Below, piece after piece: positions 33,061-44,763 of a stretch of DNA of 64,000 nt. Positions within the stretch are counted from its first letter, which is position 1; each line of letters starts with the position of its first letter. Position numbers and translations under genes: made by a program. A model generated the notes under the pieces. It was not told where the DNA came from, did no database searches, and was given only the letters and a program-made list of their open reading frames with translations. The stretch comes from Brachypterus glaber (lineage: Eukaryota; Arthropoda; Insecta; Coleoptera; Kateretidae), in NCBI GenBank assembly GCA_958510825.1, contig OY294050.1, positions 10,827,340 to 10,891,339 on the forward strand, read 5' to 3'.

Positions 33061-33668
33061 AAGACATAACTTAAACAAGGATCTCAACAATGCATAAAAC
33101 GGAAAATCTTTTTGCAAATAGGACATTTTCTCGTAGCATTTGACTCATTTTTCCTCTCGACTCGCGGTAGCCTCTCTTTTGCTCTGACGTGCTCAAACAA
33201 CTTTTATAACTTGTTCAAATTACTTTTGTATTCGTTTTCTTTTACATTTTTGGAAAGTATATGTAGACCTATTTATAATTTTTCATTAAAAAAAAGTTTA
33301 AACGCGTTTTTCTCAAAATATCGTTTTTTCGGTCGGCGGCGGTGATTTCTCCGGAACCATTAGACCGATCCTTATGAAATTTTAACCACATATTATACAC
33401 ATGAAAAGCTTCAGCGTATTCTATAACAATATTAAAATTTTAATTTTTACTATTTTTTTTTGCCAAAAACAGTGAAAAATAAAAAAAAAATGTTTTATGT
33501 ATTTGAAGAGTGTGTTTATTAAGCTTAAAAAATTTTACATCAATGTAATAATACATTCTTAAAAAATTAACAAAAATAGCTCTTTTTTGGAGCATCTAAA
33601 CCAGAATGATCCCTTAAATTCAGTGCTAAAGTTTTTTAAATAACATAGACTATAGTCTTATTAATGGT
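33061..33668. other. No recognised gene
   Basis: A GC-richer patch TCGGTCGGCGGCGGTGATTT near 33330-33350 stands out, but no gene or copy elsewhere in the window was recognised. Confidence 0.4.
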
Positions 33669-33836
33669 GCAGGTCCCTTGCAAAATAACTTTACACTACG
33701 ACATTTTAAGAACGCTATGACACAGAGACTTAAATTTTGGACCAAAGATATTTAACCTGGCAAAAAACTTTTGGTCAAAATTTCAAGTCCCTGAGTCAAA
33801 GCGTTCTTGAAATATCGAACAGTTGTTATGCAAGCG
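33669..33836. mobile_element. ~168-bp fold-back, diverged relative of 48848-49054
   Basis: CTTGCAAAATAACTTTACAC, a CGACATTTTAAGAACGC block and ATTTCAAGTCCCTGAGTCAA form a diverged hairpin whose arms match those of the 207-bp element at 48848-49054. Confidence 0.55.
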
Positions 33837-33960
33837 ATTAATACGACTTTATATTAGATTACCTTTTGTATAGAAGCACTACATTGGCATGAGATACCTA
33901 GAAGACAACCAGTAAAAGTTCATAAAAGTAACTGAAAAGACTTACTCTACAGTAAAAAAT

Positions 33961-34130
33961 TCACCACCACCCCACCACATCTTAACTTTTGAACAAGTTC
34001 AGATATCGATTTTAAATTTATAACTCTTAAATAATACAACTTAAACTATCTGTATTAATATATTTGATATATTTAGCTTTGAAAATGTGGACAGGAGGCA
34101 TGTGGGGCAATTTTTTTAAATGGAAAAGTT
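33961..34130 (+). mobile_element. Fragment of the CAGTGCGGTCC TA-flanked family
   Basis: TTAACTTTTGAACAAGTTCA, GATATCGA, TAACTCTTAAATAATACAAC and AAAATGTGGACAGG follow the left arm of 19341-20071. Neither terminus is intact. Confidence 0.6.
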
Positions 34131-34430
34131 CAAAATAGAAGAACAATTTGAAAATCAACTAAAAGGTAAAATAAAATTACATAAAAATTTTTATTATCGT
34201 TTTTTCTGTGACCCCCGCCCTCATCTCCCCAAAAGGTAATAACATGTTTCTGGACATAACATTTTTAGTAGGTATTCCCAGTAGAAGAAAAAATTAAAAA
34301 CCATCTAAAAGGTAAAATAAAATTGCACAAAAAATGTATTATCATTTTTTCCATGACCTCCCTCCTCCCGAAAATTTAATTAATTATTTCTGGACATAAC
34401 TTTTTCTATGATAAAGTATTCTCACTCATT
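34131..34430 (+). repeat. Two-unit tandem duplication, period about 144 bp
   Basis: Both units carry TCTAAAAGGTAAAATAAAAT-type sequence, TTATTATC.TTTTTTC, a cytosine-rich CCTC/CCCC block and TTTCTGGACATAAC. They are diverged by roughly a fifth by eye. Non-coding. Confidence 0.65.
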
Positions 34431-34982
34431 CGAGACGGCTGGTTATTTTTTTGCTTATATCCCGTGGCTTCTAGGTTCTTTATATTAAATTACCTTTTGT
34501 ACACTATACGCTGTATAGGAAGCGGATATAAAATATAACAAAACTAATTTAATGCAAAATAATGTAAAAGAACGTACTACCACAAATTCTTTTGCCAAAA
34601 CATTTTATAAAGTAACCAATATCGGAAAATTATATTATAAATATATCTATTTCATGAAATGGATATAAAATTTATATGGAATTTTTATTAAACTAAGCAG
34701 GAATGAAGCGAAGGGGGGAGGGAGGGGAGCGCTACCCCCCAACCACTCTTGAGTTGGGAAATTCCACTGTCCAGATGGTAAAATTAAGTGACAGAGTTTG
34801 GAAGGCCTTTGTTTTAGTCGGGGTTACAGATTTTTTCTCATTGAAGTTGGATATCTGACTCGACTATGTATCTTGAGCCGCTGAACCCGAATCTGAGGTC
34901 GTAATTTAAAAGTTAGCTCCCATTTTTAACAACACTTTACAAAACTTACTTTTTTTTAGCTTTTCGTACAAAAAAAATATGT
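34431..34982. other. No recognised feature
   Basis: Contains a GGGGGGAGGGAGGGGAGCGC patch at about 34713-34732. No gene was recognised. Confidence 0.4.
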
Positions 34983-35315
34983 TTATCCAATACATACAGA
35001 TAATAAGACAATTACCAGCTTTATTTTAAATAGATAAACTCAATAATAACCCCCGCTTGGCTTTTACTTTATTGAGTGGATAATTATTTATTTTACCCAC
35101 TCAACTGTCACTTGTCAAATTATTTTCTTGTAAATGTCATTAAAATTTTTAATAAAAATATGAATTACGTTATTTATTGAATAAAACCTTGTATGGCACT
35201 CATGGGTAAACCGATATTGCCCTCTCGAAAATTAACCTGCTTGGCTGACACCTCGCAGGTTAATTTTCTCATGGGCAATATCTTACTTTACCCACTAGTA
35301 CCATAAATAACTATT
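34983..35315 (+). repeat. ~330-bp four-copy repeat, copy 2
   Basis: It aligns end to end with 517-852 with few differences. It retains the TTAA-bounded central hairpin (CCTGCTTGGCTGACACCTCGC). Confidence 0.8.
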
Positions 35316-36109
35316 TTTGAGGTTATATTGAAAACGGGAACTAACTTTCAAATTCCCATCTCAAATTCGGAACCAGCGGCTCAAAATACATAGGAATTGA
35401 CTAGTCAAGTCCGTCGGAGATCCAACTTTTTTTGTGCGGCTTTTATTTAAGCCCCTGCTGTTTTCAATGACGATGCCTTCGCTAATTTTCAAAAAGTTTT
35501 TTTTATTTTATTTTTTGTCCCACCTTAGAGGAGTTGCGAGAAACTAGGTTTGAGGATTAAAACTGTTTGCAAGTTGCTGTTTGAAAAAATAGCAAACACT
35601 TTTAGGATTATATTTACCTATTTTATTATTTTATTAATTTATTTGAATATCATAGAACACAGTCTTATCGGCTATGCCGCTTACTATTGCATATAATAAT
35701 AATAATATACGTATCTGCAGATCCATATAATCCATATTATGTATACAAATTTATAATTATAATAATTTAGTATTCATAAACAGTATCTATTAGTTTCATG
35801 TTTCATGTTACGTACATTAGTAGAGTAAGGTTACGCATGATAATATAGTATAGATATTGAATACTAGTAACCTAGTCAATTTTATCCTACAATGAAAATG
35901 GCTTAATCTGACCTGTTTAGCTTCGATGTACATTTTTACATTCTGATATCCAATTTTTATTTTACGATTCATTTATATGAGTCTTAAGAATATTTTTAAG
36001 AATAAAATAAAAATAATCTATAGGCCCGTTTTTGATAAAAACTATTTTTATTTATTTAAATAAAAAATGCGATATGATAAAATAGAATATTTCTAAGCTA
36101 ATAAGAAAA
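35316..36109. other. No recognised feature
   Basis: AT-rich sequence with no supported gene or repeat. Confidence 0.4.
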
Positions 36110-36330
36110 CGAAACATTCCCACACCCAGACATGATATTTGATAGAGACGCCATCTATGAGGTAAAATCTAAAACCTGAACAGGTTAAAAAAGAGCTCTT
36201 TTCTGATCTTGGTTAGAAAAAAGGTAAGTTTTTAATAATAATATAATAATCAATAAGAATGATTTACTTTGCAACTTTTAATCATGCACAAAAAGGAGAT
36301 TTTACTGTATGATTGTGAATAAATAGTTAT
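36110..36330 (+). repeat. Dispersed repeat related to 22980-23200
   Basis: It shares GACGCCATCTATGAGGTAAA, a CTTGGTTAGAAA block and TTTGCAACTTTTAATCATGC with the earlier copy, in the same orientation. Confidence 0.45.
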
Positions 36331-37411
36331 TTTTGTATTAAGAGCTCAAAATGACTGATTTCAGCAATCACCCGAGAGCAGAAATCAAATTTTGAACTCG
36401 TAATACAAACAACATTTTTTCTACGATCTAAAATAAATAAATAAATTTCAGGCAGTAAATTACCTTAGCAGCACTTAAGTACAATTTTCTGCAAATCTGT
36501 TGGTGTAGAAGTAAAATACTTATCACTGTAACTTTTCATAATTCCTTCATAACAGATATTTAACACACAAATATTTAGCACACAAAATTGAGATTTGATT
36601 TAAAATAAATAATAATTTTATATTAAAAAAATGTCGAACCACATCTTGCAGCATTTAACTAACAGATGTTTTACGATTGAACTACTAAATTTAAATTTCA
36701 GTTTTGAATTTAAATTTTAAGCTTGCTGTCATGGTAATCAGCAGAAAAGTAAAATGCTAAGAAATAGGTTATTTTTCTAAAAACTTCATTTGTTTTTGTA
36801 GAAATATTAACTTTGCTATACAATCTACTATACAATCTACTGTCAAAAAATGTTCAAGTAACCTGAAATTTGGTATTCAAGCATAGTTCTTCAGTTGAAA
36901 TAACACATATAAGGGGTGCATATGAAAAAGTAGAAAAAAGTGTTTTTTTGAAATGCCCTAAGGAACAGTCGACTTATTGATATGGGGGATACTTTAAAAA
37001 CTAAAACTTTAAAGTTTACCCTTTAAAAAGGGTGAACACCTTAAAAATTAAGAATTAAATTAGAACTGAGTAAATTTACCTATTTCACCCATATAAAAAC
37101 ATAGCAACTTGTGTAATTTTTATAAAATGGTTTACTAATGAATTTCGAAATATGAGATTTAAACGAAATTTAATTACGAAGAAAGTTTTATAACTCTCGA
37201 CATTAAATTTGTTAGAAATTATTCTAGAAAATTATCTGAACATACAACTTAGTGGATATATTTAAAGTTTCATCATATACTTCATATTTTAAATTTTATC
37301 TAAAATTGTAAAATTTCATTATATGTATACAAGGTGTTATATCAAGCATGTTTATATATTATTTTCTAAATGTTTGACTACACTAGGTCTATTACAAAAA
37401 TAATTTTAAAA
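36331..37411. other. No recognised feature
   Basis: AT-rich sequence with no supported gene or repeat. Confidence 0.4.
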
Positions 37412-38400
37412 TAATACAATACAATATAAGCGGGGTTGTGAGGCAAGGTAATGTCTTTCAAATCACTGCGACTAATGAGATCTATTGCGAATCCCCTTTA
37501 CAATTTAGGCCACATCAAACTTTAGGCTACCAAAGAAAGAGTTTTTTTGGGGGCTACTTGGGATATATCTGCAGGTTTTGGGTATACCTGTTCGATATAT
37601 TTCAGCCTTTTGCGAACAACGGCTTAGCAGAAGCAGATAATGTGTTCGGCCATTTCTGGTGCTTCTGAGCATAGACGGCAGGTGTCAATTTCAGATTTTC
37701 CCAATTTTTTAAGATGATTCTTTAAGCGGCAATGTGCGGTTAACAGCCCTGTATAGGTATTTAGTTCCAGCTTGCTGAGATAGAGTATCTTTCTTGTTCG
37801 TTCAGGTTCATATTTTATGAATATCTTGGCCTTTAGTTTTGGTCTTTCTACTATCGGGTTTTGATTTTGGCTTACCATTCTTTAATTGCCTCTAACTGAT
37901 GGCTTTTGTTAAAGCTACAGAAAGGTTCAGGGCCAATAAATTAAGTGCATGCTTCTTTTCTAGAGAGAGAGTCTGCAGCCTCATTGACTTCGTCTCCTAG
38001 AAACCAAGGAAACCTTGACAGTTGTTTGAGGGCTTCGTAGCATTCCCAGGCAAGCTTTGACCCAAATACACATGAACAGTGCCTTTAAAGCTGCTTGGCT
38101 GTCCGAGAATAAGCATATTTGTTGCCCCCTTTTGCCCTTATTCAGGCAGTACAAACGAAAATGGATGGAGTTTTCCCCATTGGTATCGATAGCTGGCATC
38201 TAGGCCCATGTATGCCCGCATCAACTCCCGACTCTATTTTTGACCCATCTGTATAGTAGCACCTGATGTCCAAGTCTGGCGGTCCGTAATTACCACTTCA
38301 AGCTTGTGAACGAACTCATACCGTAAGGTCATGATGTCGCTGATTGTGGTCAGGTATCCTATGTTTATTTCACTTAGGATTTTGGTAATTTTTTTGGCTG
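37412..38400 (-). pseudogene. LINE family B, copy 1: decayed RNase H and zinc-knuckle region
   Basis: Read on the minus strand, pieces of RNase H appear in order but in different frames: YTDGS (about 38254-38240), SDSQAALKAL (38106-38077), WECYEALKQL (38048-38019) and NEAADSLSRKEACT (about 37987-37946). The His/Cys tail follows: TGLLTAHCRL...CRLCSEAPEMAEHIIC (about 37770-37630). These are the DGS, SDSQ and N.AAD motifs of RNase H in I/LOA/R1-like non-LTR retrotransposons. A 3' end with an ATACA-type tail reaches about 37412. Frameshifts, stops and a gap after WECYEALKQL make it a pseudogene. It parallels 40310-40980. Confidence 0.8.
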
Positions 38401-38412
38401 CAGTCTGACTGC

Positions 38413-38721
38413 GTAGTAGTAGTAAATTTTTGGGTTGGCCAAAGCTGGACAACTAGGCCAGTTCTTGCCCTTTTTGTCACCCCAGGCAAACCCAGCCATT
38501 TACTAATTTGAGTCCTCCTTGAACCTGCCTGTCCTTTAAATAAAGGTCAGGATATTGGCCCAGCGGAGATCTCTTAGTTCCTCTTGGTTGAGTCTTTGAG
38601 TTTCAAAGACTTGCAACCTGATCCTGTCGTATCTGACACACTCGGCTAAGTAATGAGAGGATGTTTCATCCTCTCCGCACTCTGGGCATTGCGGACTCTC
38701 TAGAATCCGCATTGTTGCCAG
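38413..38721 (-). mobile_element. LINE family A, copy 3: 3' end
   Basis: On the minus strand it carries GTTGCCAGAATGCGG-type C-terminal sequence with ECGEDETSSH, then VRYDRIRLQVFETQRLNQEE, ILTFI, and the family 3' block ending in TTTACTACTACTAC at 38413. It lies directly upstream, in minus-strand sense, of LINE family B copy 1, with only about 10 bases between. Confidence 0.75.
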
Positions 38722-40300
38722 AATTATTACCTTTATATTTTTCCCAATTTTGGTAGTATCTACGTAATTACTACGTAACTATAGCGTTCCTGTAACTAGT
38801 TGCCGCTACTTAATTTGTTTTAATTCAGGTAATTATCACGTAGCGGCAACCAAAAATGTTAGTTGAGAATAACTATCAATATCATAAAACAATTACAAAA
38901 CAAAAATGATTGCCTTTATGCGATATATCAATGAAAAGCTTAAACAAAATGGTAAACAGTGTACTTTTCACCGCAAAAAAATTTTTGTCTGTCTGTTTTA
39001 TTTTTTTTTTCGGAATTTTGTTAAAATTTGTTTTATAAATTTGTTATTTTTTTTTTTTTCATAAAACATTATTTTAAACGTATGTATCTTTTTAAGGTAT
39101 TAGATATTCCCAAGTTACTAAGAAAGTATTATACACAGACAATGACAAATAGTGTTCGAAATTTATTCTAACCTAAGTATATAGACAAAAGCACTAGTGC
39201 CCAAGAAAGTTTACTATTCCTGTGACCATGGAGCATAAAGTTTGCTCAAGCGCCAACAGTTAGCTTTTAGTAAATTCGACCAAAAGTTTCTATAAATGTC
39301 CACAAAGACCAAAACTTAGTGTAAAACAACAATTATTCAAATATTCCACGATAGAAATTTTAATGAAAAACACCATGTTTAATATACGCAAAACCGCAAA
39401 AGCATTTTCTAAATTTTGACGCTCAGGAAAATAGGTATATATGCAGGAGAATAAATTATATATTTTAATATTTAGAAAACGAGCTCGTACTAGGTGATTT
39501 TTTAAAAACAAGTATGAGATTTTTATCATAATATTAGACATAAAGTTTATTATACTTCTTGTTTATATGGGCTTATGTTAAGTGTTTGGCACTCATTTTA
39601 TAAAAAGTTTTTTGGCATAAAAATCGGAAAAAAACTGTAATACGTAAATTTAACACACTAACCTTGTTTATTTTTACAGGGTCACATATACATGTAATTC
39701 TATTTTTCTAACTACTTTCCTTTGTTTTCTTTGGTTTTATTGTTTAGCGATAGCACTATTTTTTGACATTTTAGTGTACAAATTTTAAATTATAATTAGG
39801 TACTTTTAATTTTGCTTATTAAGGTGTTCATTAGGAACCGCCAAAGTAAACCGCCAAAGTAAAACGAACACTTTGGAGTAGAAAAAACAAGCGAATAAAA
39901 ATTATATTCTGCTATTACTTAAGAAGGATGGGTTTATTTTAAAACATAAGCCAGCCAGTTTAAAAAAAGACGTTATTTTTTAATTAGAGCTTTATAGTTA
40001 AACTTGTAGTGGTATAATATATCAAACGTTTTTAACTAGATTAATTAGAAACATGACGTCTTTAAAGTAAATAATTATGTTTAAAATGAATGCTTTATTA
40101 ATAAACAGCAAAGTTGATATTCTATACAAGAATTCTGTCAGCTTTTGAAATAAGAGGAGATATTTAATATGACAAGGGGTATAATATTATGATGGCATAT
40201 AATTCAAGATTTATTTAGGGATATTAGATATGTATGTCATCTAGACTGTTTTATTTAGATTTGGATTTTTTTAAAGTCAAGTGACTTAATGCATGCATGC
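38722..40300. other. No recognised gene
   Basis: GTTGCCGCTAC and GTAGCGGCAAC (about 38799 and 38838) form a small inverted pair. T-runs are frequent. An 83-codon minus-strand frame at 39290-39541 has no recognisable motif. Confidence 0.45.
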
Positions 40301-40980
40301 AGGCATGCAATACAATATAATATAAGTGGGGTTATGAGGCAAGGTAATGCGTTTCAAATCACTTCGACCAATGAATGTGAATCCCCTTTACAATTTAGTC
40401 CACATCAAACTTTAAGCTTCCAAAGAAACAAGATTTTTTTGAGGGCTACTTGGGATATATCTGCAGGTCTTGGGTATACCTGTTCGAGATATTGTAGCCT
40501 TTTGCGAACAATGGCAATGGCAGAAGCAGATAATGCGTTCGGCCGTTTCTGGTGCTTCTGAGCTTCTGAGCATAAACGGTGTCGATTTCAGATTTACCCA
40601 TTTTTTAAGATATCTTAAAGGGCAGAGTCCGGTTAACAGCCCTGTATAGGTCTTTAGTTTCGGCTTGCTGAGATCGAGTATCTTTCTTGTTCGTTCAGAT
40701 TCATATTTTATGAATATTTTGGCCTTTGTTAATTTTTGGTCTTTCCAATATCGAGTTATGATTTTGGTTTGTCGTAATTTAATTGCCTCTAACTGATGGC
40801 TTTTGTTAAAGCCACATAAAGGTTCAGGGCCAGTAAATTGAGTGCATGCTCCTTCTCTCGCGAGAGAGTCTGCAGCCTCATTGCCTTCAACACCCTCGTG
40901 TCCTGCACCCACATCAAGGAAACCTTGTTGGTTTCTGCCAGTTGTTTAATGGTTTTGTAGAATTCCCAGGCATGCATGTT
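40301..40980 (-). pseudogene. LINE family B, copy 2: RNase H end and zinc-knuckle region
   Basis: On the minus strand: WEFYKTIKQLAETNKVSLMWV (40968-40906), a frameshift, then GHEGVEGNEAADSLAREGA (from about 40906), FTGPEP, and YTGLLTGLCPLRYLKKW leading to a damaged Cys/His tail. The GH.G..GNE.AD.LA signature is the C-terminal part of retroelement RNase H. The copy is 5'-truncated inside RNase H. A 9-mer AGGCATGCA at 40301-40309 and 40968-40976 is a candidate target duplication. It overlaps element sequence by a few bases, since copy 1 also has CCCAGGCA there. The tail is ATACAATATA-like. Confidence 0.8.
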
Positions 40981-41158
40981 ATCCCATATCCTGCTTCCTT
41001 TGGAAATGATACTGATCCATAAACAAAGAAAATATATATGTTATTTTTACCAAATAATATATTAAATGGATTAAAGAAATCAATAAAACTCAAATGGGTA
41101 TTTTACTGACTAGTTTACTATTTTAGAAAACCAAAATATATAAAGTAAATAATTGTCT
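40981..41158. other. Short unrecognised spacer
   Basis: Nothing supported. Confidence 0.3.
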
Positions 41159-41479
41159 TTATCCAATACATACAGATAATAAGACAATTGCCAGCTTTAT
41201 TTTAAATAGATAAACTCAATAATAACCTCCGCGTGGCTTTAACTTTATTGAGTGGATAATTATTTATTTTACCCACTCAACTGTCACTTGTCAAATTATT
41301 TTCTTGTAAATGTCATTAAAATTTTTAATAAAAATATGAATTCCTAAGCTATTTATTGGATAAAACCTTGTATGGCACTCATGGGTAAACCGATATTAAC
41401 CTGCTTGGCTGACGTCCTGCAGGTTAATTTTCTCATGGGCAATATCTTACTTTACCCATTAGTACCATAAATAACTATT
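41159..41479 (+). repeat. ~330-bp four-copy repeat, copy 3
   Basis: It aligns end to end with copies 1 and 2. It lacks about 13 bases (GCCCTCTCGAAAA) of the left arm of the central hairpin, but keeps CCTGC...GCAGG-like sequence and the right arm. Confidence 0.8.
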
Positions 41480-42414
41480 TAATCTCAATCCTTAATTAAA
41501 ATATTGGTTTATTATAAACATCAAAGTTGGATACAAGAATACTGTCACTAACAGGCTTTTAAATAAATGGATAAATATGGCCACATGACGAGGGATATCA
41601 GGTAATCTTATCTGTATTCCACATGGATACACCAAAAACATATGACCTTATATGCATCTTTTGATTGATTTTACTGGCACAGAGGGCGTTCTTAAAGGAC
41701 TACTGGATAAATGGTGGATTTAGAAGTTTTATACGTATACTAGGGTGGGATATATTTTTATTTTTTCAACAGTTTCTTATAATATATTATATATAAACCC
41801 GATTTAGATATTATTAACAAATAATTTTTGTTATATTGCCATATCCTTTGTTTCAATTTTTTTCTTAAATATTTTGTGCAAAATTCGGTAAAAAGGTAAT
41901 ATCTTTTATATTACCTAAATTTATTTAAAGTAAAATAGCTTATGGCTAAAATACACCTGTTGAAAACAAAACACCTTCAAGTATACTGCCTCGCTAAGAC
42001 AAGTTGTCTTATCTGCAAATTAGGTGTTTTGAATAATAGCCAGTTTTATTATTTTTTGCACTTTTTGAAAACATGTTTAAATAAATATGGGGTTGCGTTC
42101 TGCTTTATTTTAAATCAAAAATACGTGATATCCTTTGAAAACAAATATATATTTTTTTTGTCAGAAAAATAATACTAAACGGGTTTGTTCTATCTGAGAA
42201 AGTACAAAATGATCTAAAAAGTCCAATCAAATTAGTAAGGTCTGTAAAGTTAGTCCTAGTCCTGACTTATTCATCTAGTAAAGACTAGTTAGGACAATTT
42301 TATTTAGAAAACATTTAAAATTTTTCACATAGGATAAACATCTTAGGCTAATTTTTAGGATTTGGGTTTTAGATAGGACATTTCTTTTTAGTAGTCACAT
42401 GGAGCTAGTGTAAA
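41480..42414. other. No recognised gene
   Basis: A 76-codon plus-strand frame (41942-42172) has no recognisable motif. The region 42380-42414 may be the degraded start of the following LINE. Confidence 0.4.
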
Positions 42415-42811
42415 GCAATAGTATGGTGTGCTTATCTCAAAAAAATTTATTAGATTACTGTGTTTCAAAAATAACATTGACTATGCAAATAGCAACATTA
42501 ACGAGTTGTTAACTTATTTTACCTTACCTTTATTGGAGAAACGTCGTTCATACTACGATATTATGTTTATTTACAAAGTTTTTCACTTCATAATAAAATG
42601 TCCACCAATTCTTTCACAATTTTCTATCTGTGTTCCATTAGCAAACTTAAGGTTTAATAATTTATTTTTTGTTCCATTTCACCGAACAAACTATTGAATG
42701 CACTCTCCTTTATGTAGAATGACCAATTTAATAAACACAATCAATGACTGTGATATTTTTTATTTAAGTTTAAATAAATTTAAAAATAACATTAAAAGAG
42801 TATTATATTAA
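42415..42811 (+). pseudogene. Jockey/CR1-type LINE reverse transcriptase, C-terminal end
   Basis: The region downstream of the RT catalytic domain is recognisable: IVWCAYLKK (42418-42444), then after a frameshift at the A-run KKFIRLLCFKNNIDYA, LPLLEKRRSYYDIMFIYKVF and CPPILSQF. It continues to FVPFHRTNY, a TGA stop at 42695-42697, then in the same frame SPLCRMTNLINTINDCDIFY ending at TAA 42809-42811. The R-R..YD..F.YK, R-TNY, SP..R and N...D-IF signatures are typical of arthropod Jockey/CR1-like LINEs. One frameshift and one in-frame stop make it a pseudogene. Confidence 0.75.
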
Positions 42812-42953
42812 TTATACGTTAAAAATTATTATATTAATTATAAGTGTCCAGTTAAATATTCTAGTTTCCATATAACATGTTTTATTCTATTGTACTTAAA
42901 TGTTTGTAAAAAAGGATATCCGTTAATAAATAAATAAAAAAAAAAAAAAAAAA
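42812..42953 (+). mobile_element. 3' untranslated end and poly(A) of the Jockey/CR1-type LINE
   Basis: An AT-rich trailer including TGTTTGTAAAAAAGGATATC leads to AATAAATAAATA and a run of 17-18 A ending at 42953. This marks the 3' end of the retrotransposed copy. The AATAAA-type signals overlap the tail. Confidence 0.65.
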
Positions 42954-44007
42954 GTAAATTTTTGCAGATAGTACAAATTGTCTTAGTAGGGCAGTATAGA
43001 TCCCTTCTGACTGACAATTCCTTGGGTACAATCAACTTTTTCATGATATAGGAAAAGTAACATAACTTTAAATAACACAGGCTTACAACAACATTTTTAC
43101 AATTTAAAAAAATAATATCACAGGTACACTTATTTATATAGTTATATATTTTTCACAGCTTAGACCTAAATTTTTATTATTGTCCTAAAACTATTAATTC
43201 CTAAAGAAAAATCAAAATTAAATTTATTTGCCGATTTACATAATCTGTTTAAAGGTGCATTATGTTTATAATTTATTCTACATAAATCTATATAAAAAGT
43301 ATTAATAAAGTTTCTAGTAAGAGAAGGCGTTAAAAAATAAAATTAATTAAGCGCTTTGGGACAGTCAATGTCCCCTTTTACTAACTTATAGAGTAAAACT
43401 ATATCTAAATAAACTCTTCTTTGCTCTAGAGTATCAATTTCAAAAAATATTCGCATATAATGTTCAAACAAATATACTATTTTAGGGGGTTTCCATGGCC
43501 TAAAACTCACCCAGTATATTGGGTCAATCCAAAAAAGAATTTCTTTATTTAAGATATGGCAACGGATGTTTTAGTTCACCCCAAGGTTGTATATCCCTTA
43601 TAATCCCTGAAATACCTTTTTGGAATCTTTATTAAAATGTCAGATTTTTCCCACTATTCCCTGCTACCCTCTCTGAATACATATTAACTGGCCCACATCT
43701 GATGAATAGATACTGAAGCACGGTATCTGGGAATAAAAATTTAGTTTTACTTTTGAATAACCAAAATATGATTTTATAGCTCTATTTTACCAAAAATTGG
43801 GATCATTTTATGACTAATTAAAAAAATTCTAGCGCTTTTTTAATTGATCAAGAAAAAAACTAAACTATATATTATTAAAAATATATTTTTTTTTGTACAA
43901 TTTTAATTAAAAATATATTTTATTATCAACTGTACAAAAATATGTATTGAAATAAGCGAAATAAGCGCACTCACCCCTAAAATTCGAGATATTGGACACC
44001 TCTTACG
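42954..44007. other. Mostly unrecognised; one isolated TIR end
   Basis: CTAAAACTCACCCAGTATAT at about 43499-43518 resembles the right end of the 61043-61812 element. No partner was found and no gene was recognised. Confidence 0.45.
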
Positions 44008-44105
44008 CAAATCAGCCGGTGAAAAACTAATAGTGTTCTGTTACCATCTACCACTACCCTTTAAAATATCAGCCCGTGTACATTTATTTCAATTTCAACA
44101 TGGAC
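44008..44105 (+). repeat. ~95-bp dispersed repeat, copy 2
   Basis: GGTGAAAAACTAATAGTGTT, CCATCTACCACTACCC and TTTAAAATATCAGCCCGTGT match 15938-16035 in the same orientation. Confidence 0.6.
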
Positions 44106-44127
44106 ATTGCTCGTTATTTCGTTATTC

Positions 44128-44325
44128 ACTGAAAAAAAGAATTTCTTGGATCAAGGACATGTGTCTTTCGATATGTTCAAAGTCATATTCTCTTTTTTCA
44201 AGGTTAGCATTCCCTTGAACCAAAGTCAATGTCCTTGAATGAAGATGGATCTTACTTCAAAAACATTTGCTCATTCATCATATTGAAAAAAGACACGTGT
44301 CCTTGGTTTAAGGAATCCTTTTTTC
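44128..44325. mobile_element. ~195-bp fold-back element
   Basis: The arms GAAAAAAAGAATTTCTTGGA, then CAAGGACATGTGTCTTT, pair with AAAGACACGTGTCCTTG...TCCTTTTTTCC on the right. A second, inner inverted pair (TTCAAGG/CCTTGAA) lies in the middle. Non-coding. Confidence 0.6.
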
Positions 44326-44763
44326 CATGTTTGATTGGAAAGGATGTAGTTCTTCATGTGATAATAACTTCCAATAAAAAAAACAAATTACACAAACGAA
44401 ATATATTATCACCGACCTACTTTTTGATACCACTTTAGTATGCAATTTAAGTTACTTTTATTGCTAGAAAGAAACACTAAGATAAAAGAAAATGTGTCCC
44501 AACGTAAAGGGAAGTAGAAACATAAAAGTAAAAACAACAATGACGTACGTGGAAATGACTTTGTTGTTTAAAATTTCTGTCGAAATTTCCTCCATCTCGA
44601 GAACGGGCAATAAAATTATATATAGGGAAGAGTGGGGTTATATTGGGTCCATACATGAGGAGGTGAAACTCAAAACGTAGTTTTTGCCTTTTTGACATAG
44701 GAACTTGACGCTTAGTACAATACAATTCAATTGTCCAGTAACTGACAAGCTGCTATGTCACAA
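44326..44763. other. No recognised feature
   Basis: Overlapping open frames on both strands (44477-44725) show no recognisable motif. Confidence 0.4.

Noticed and set aside
37438..37668. Plus-strand frame over LINE family B copy 1
   Set aside because: It is antisense to the recognisable zinc-knuckle coding region on the minus strand. The equivalent at 40289-40561 is rejected for the same reason.
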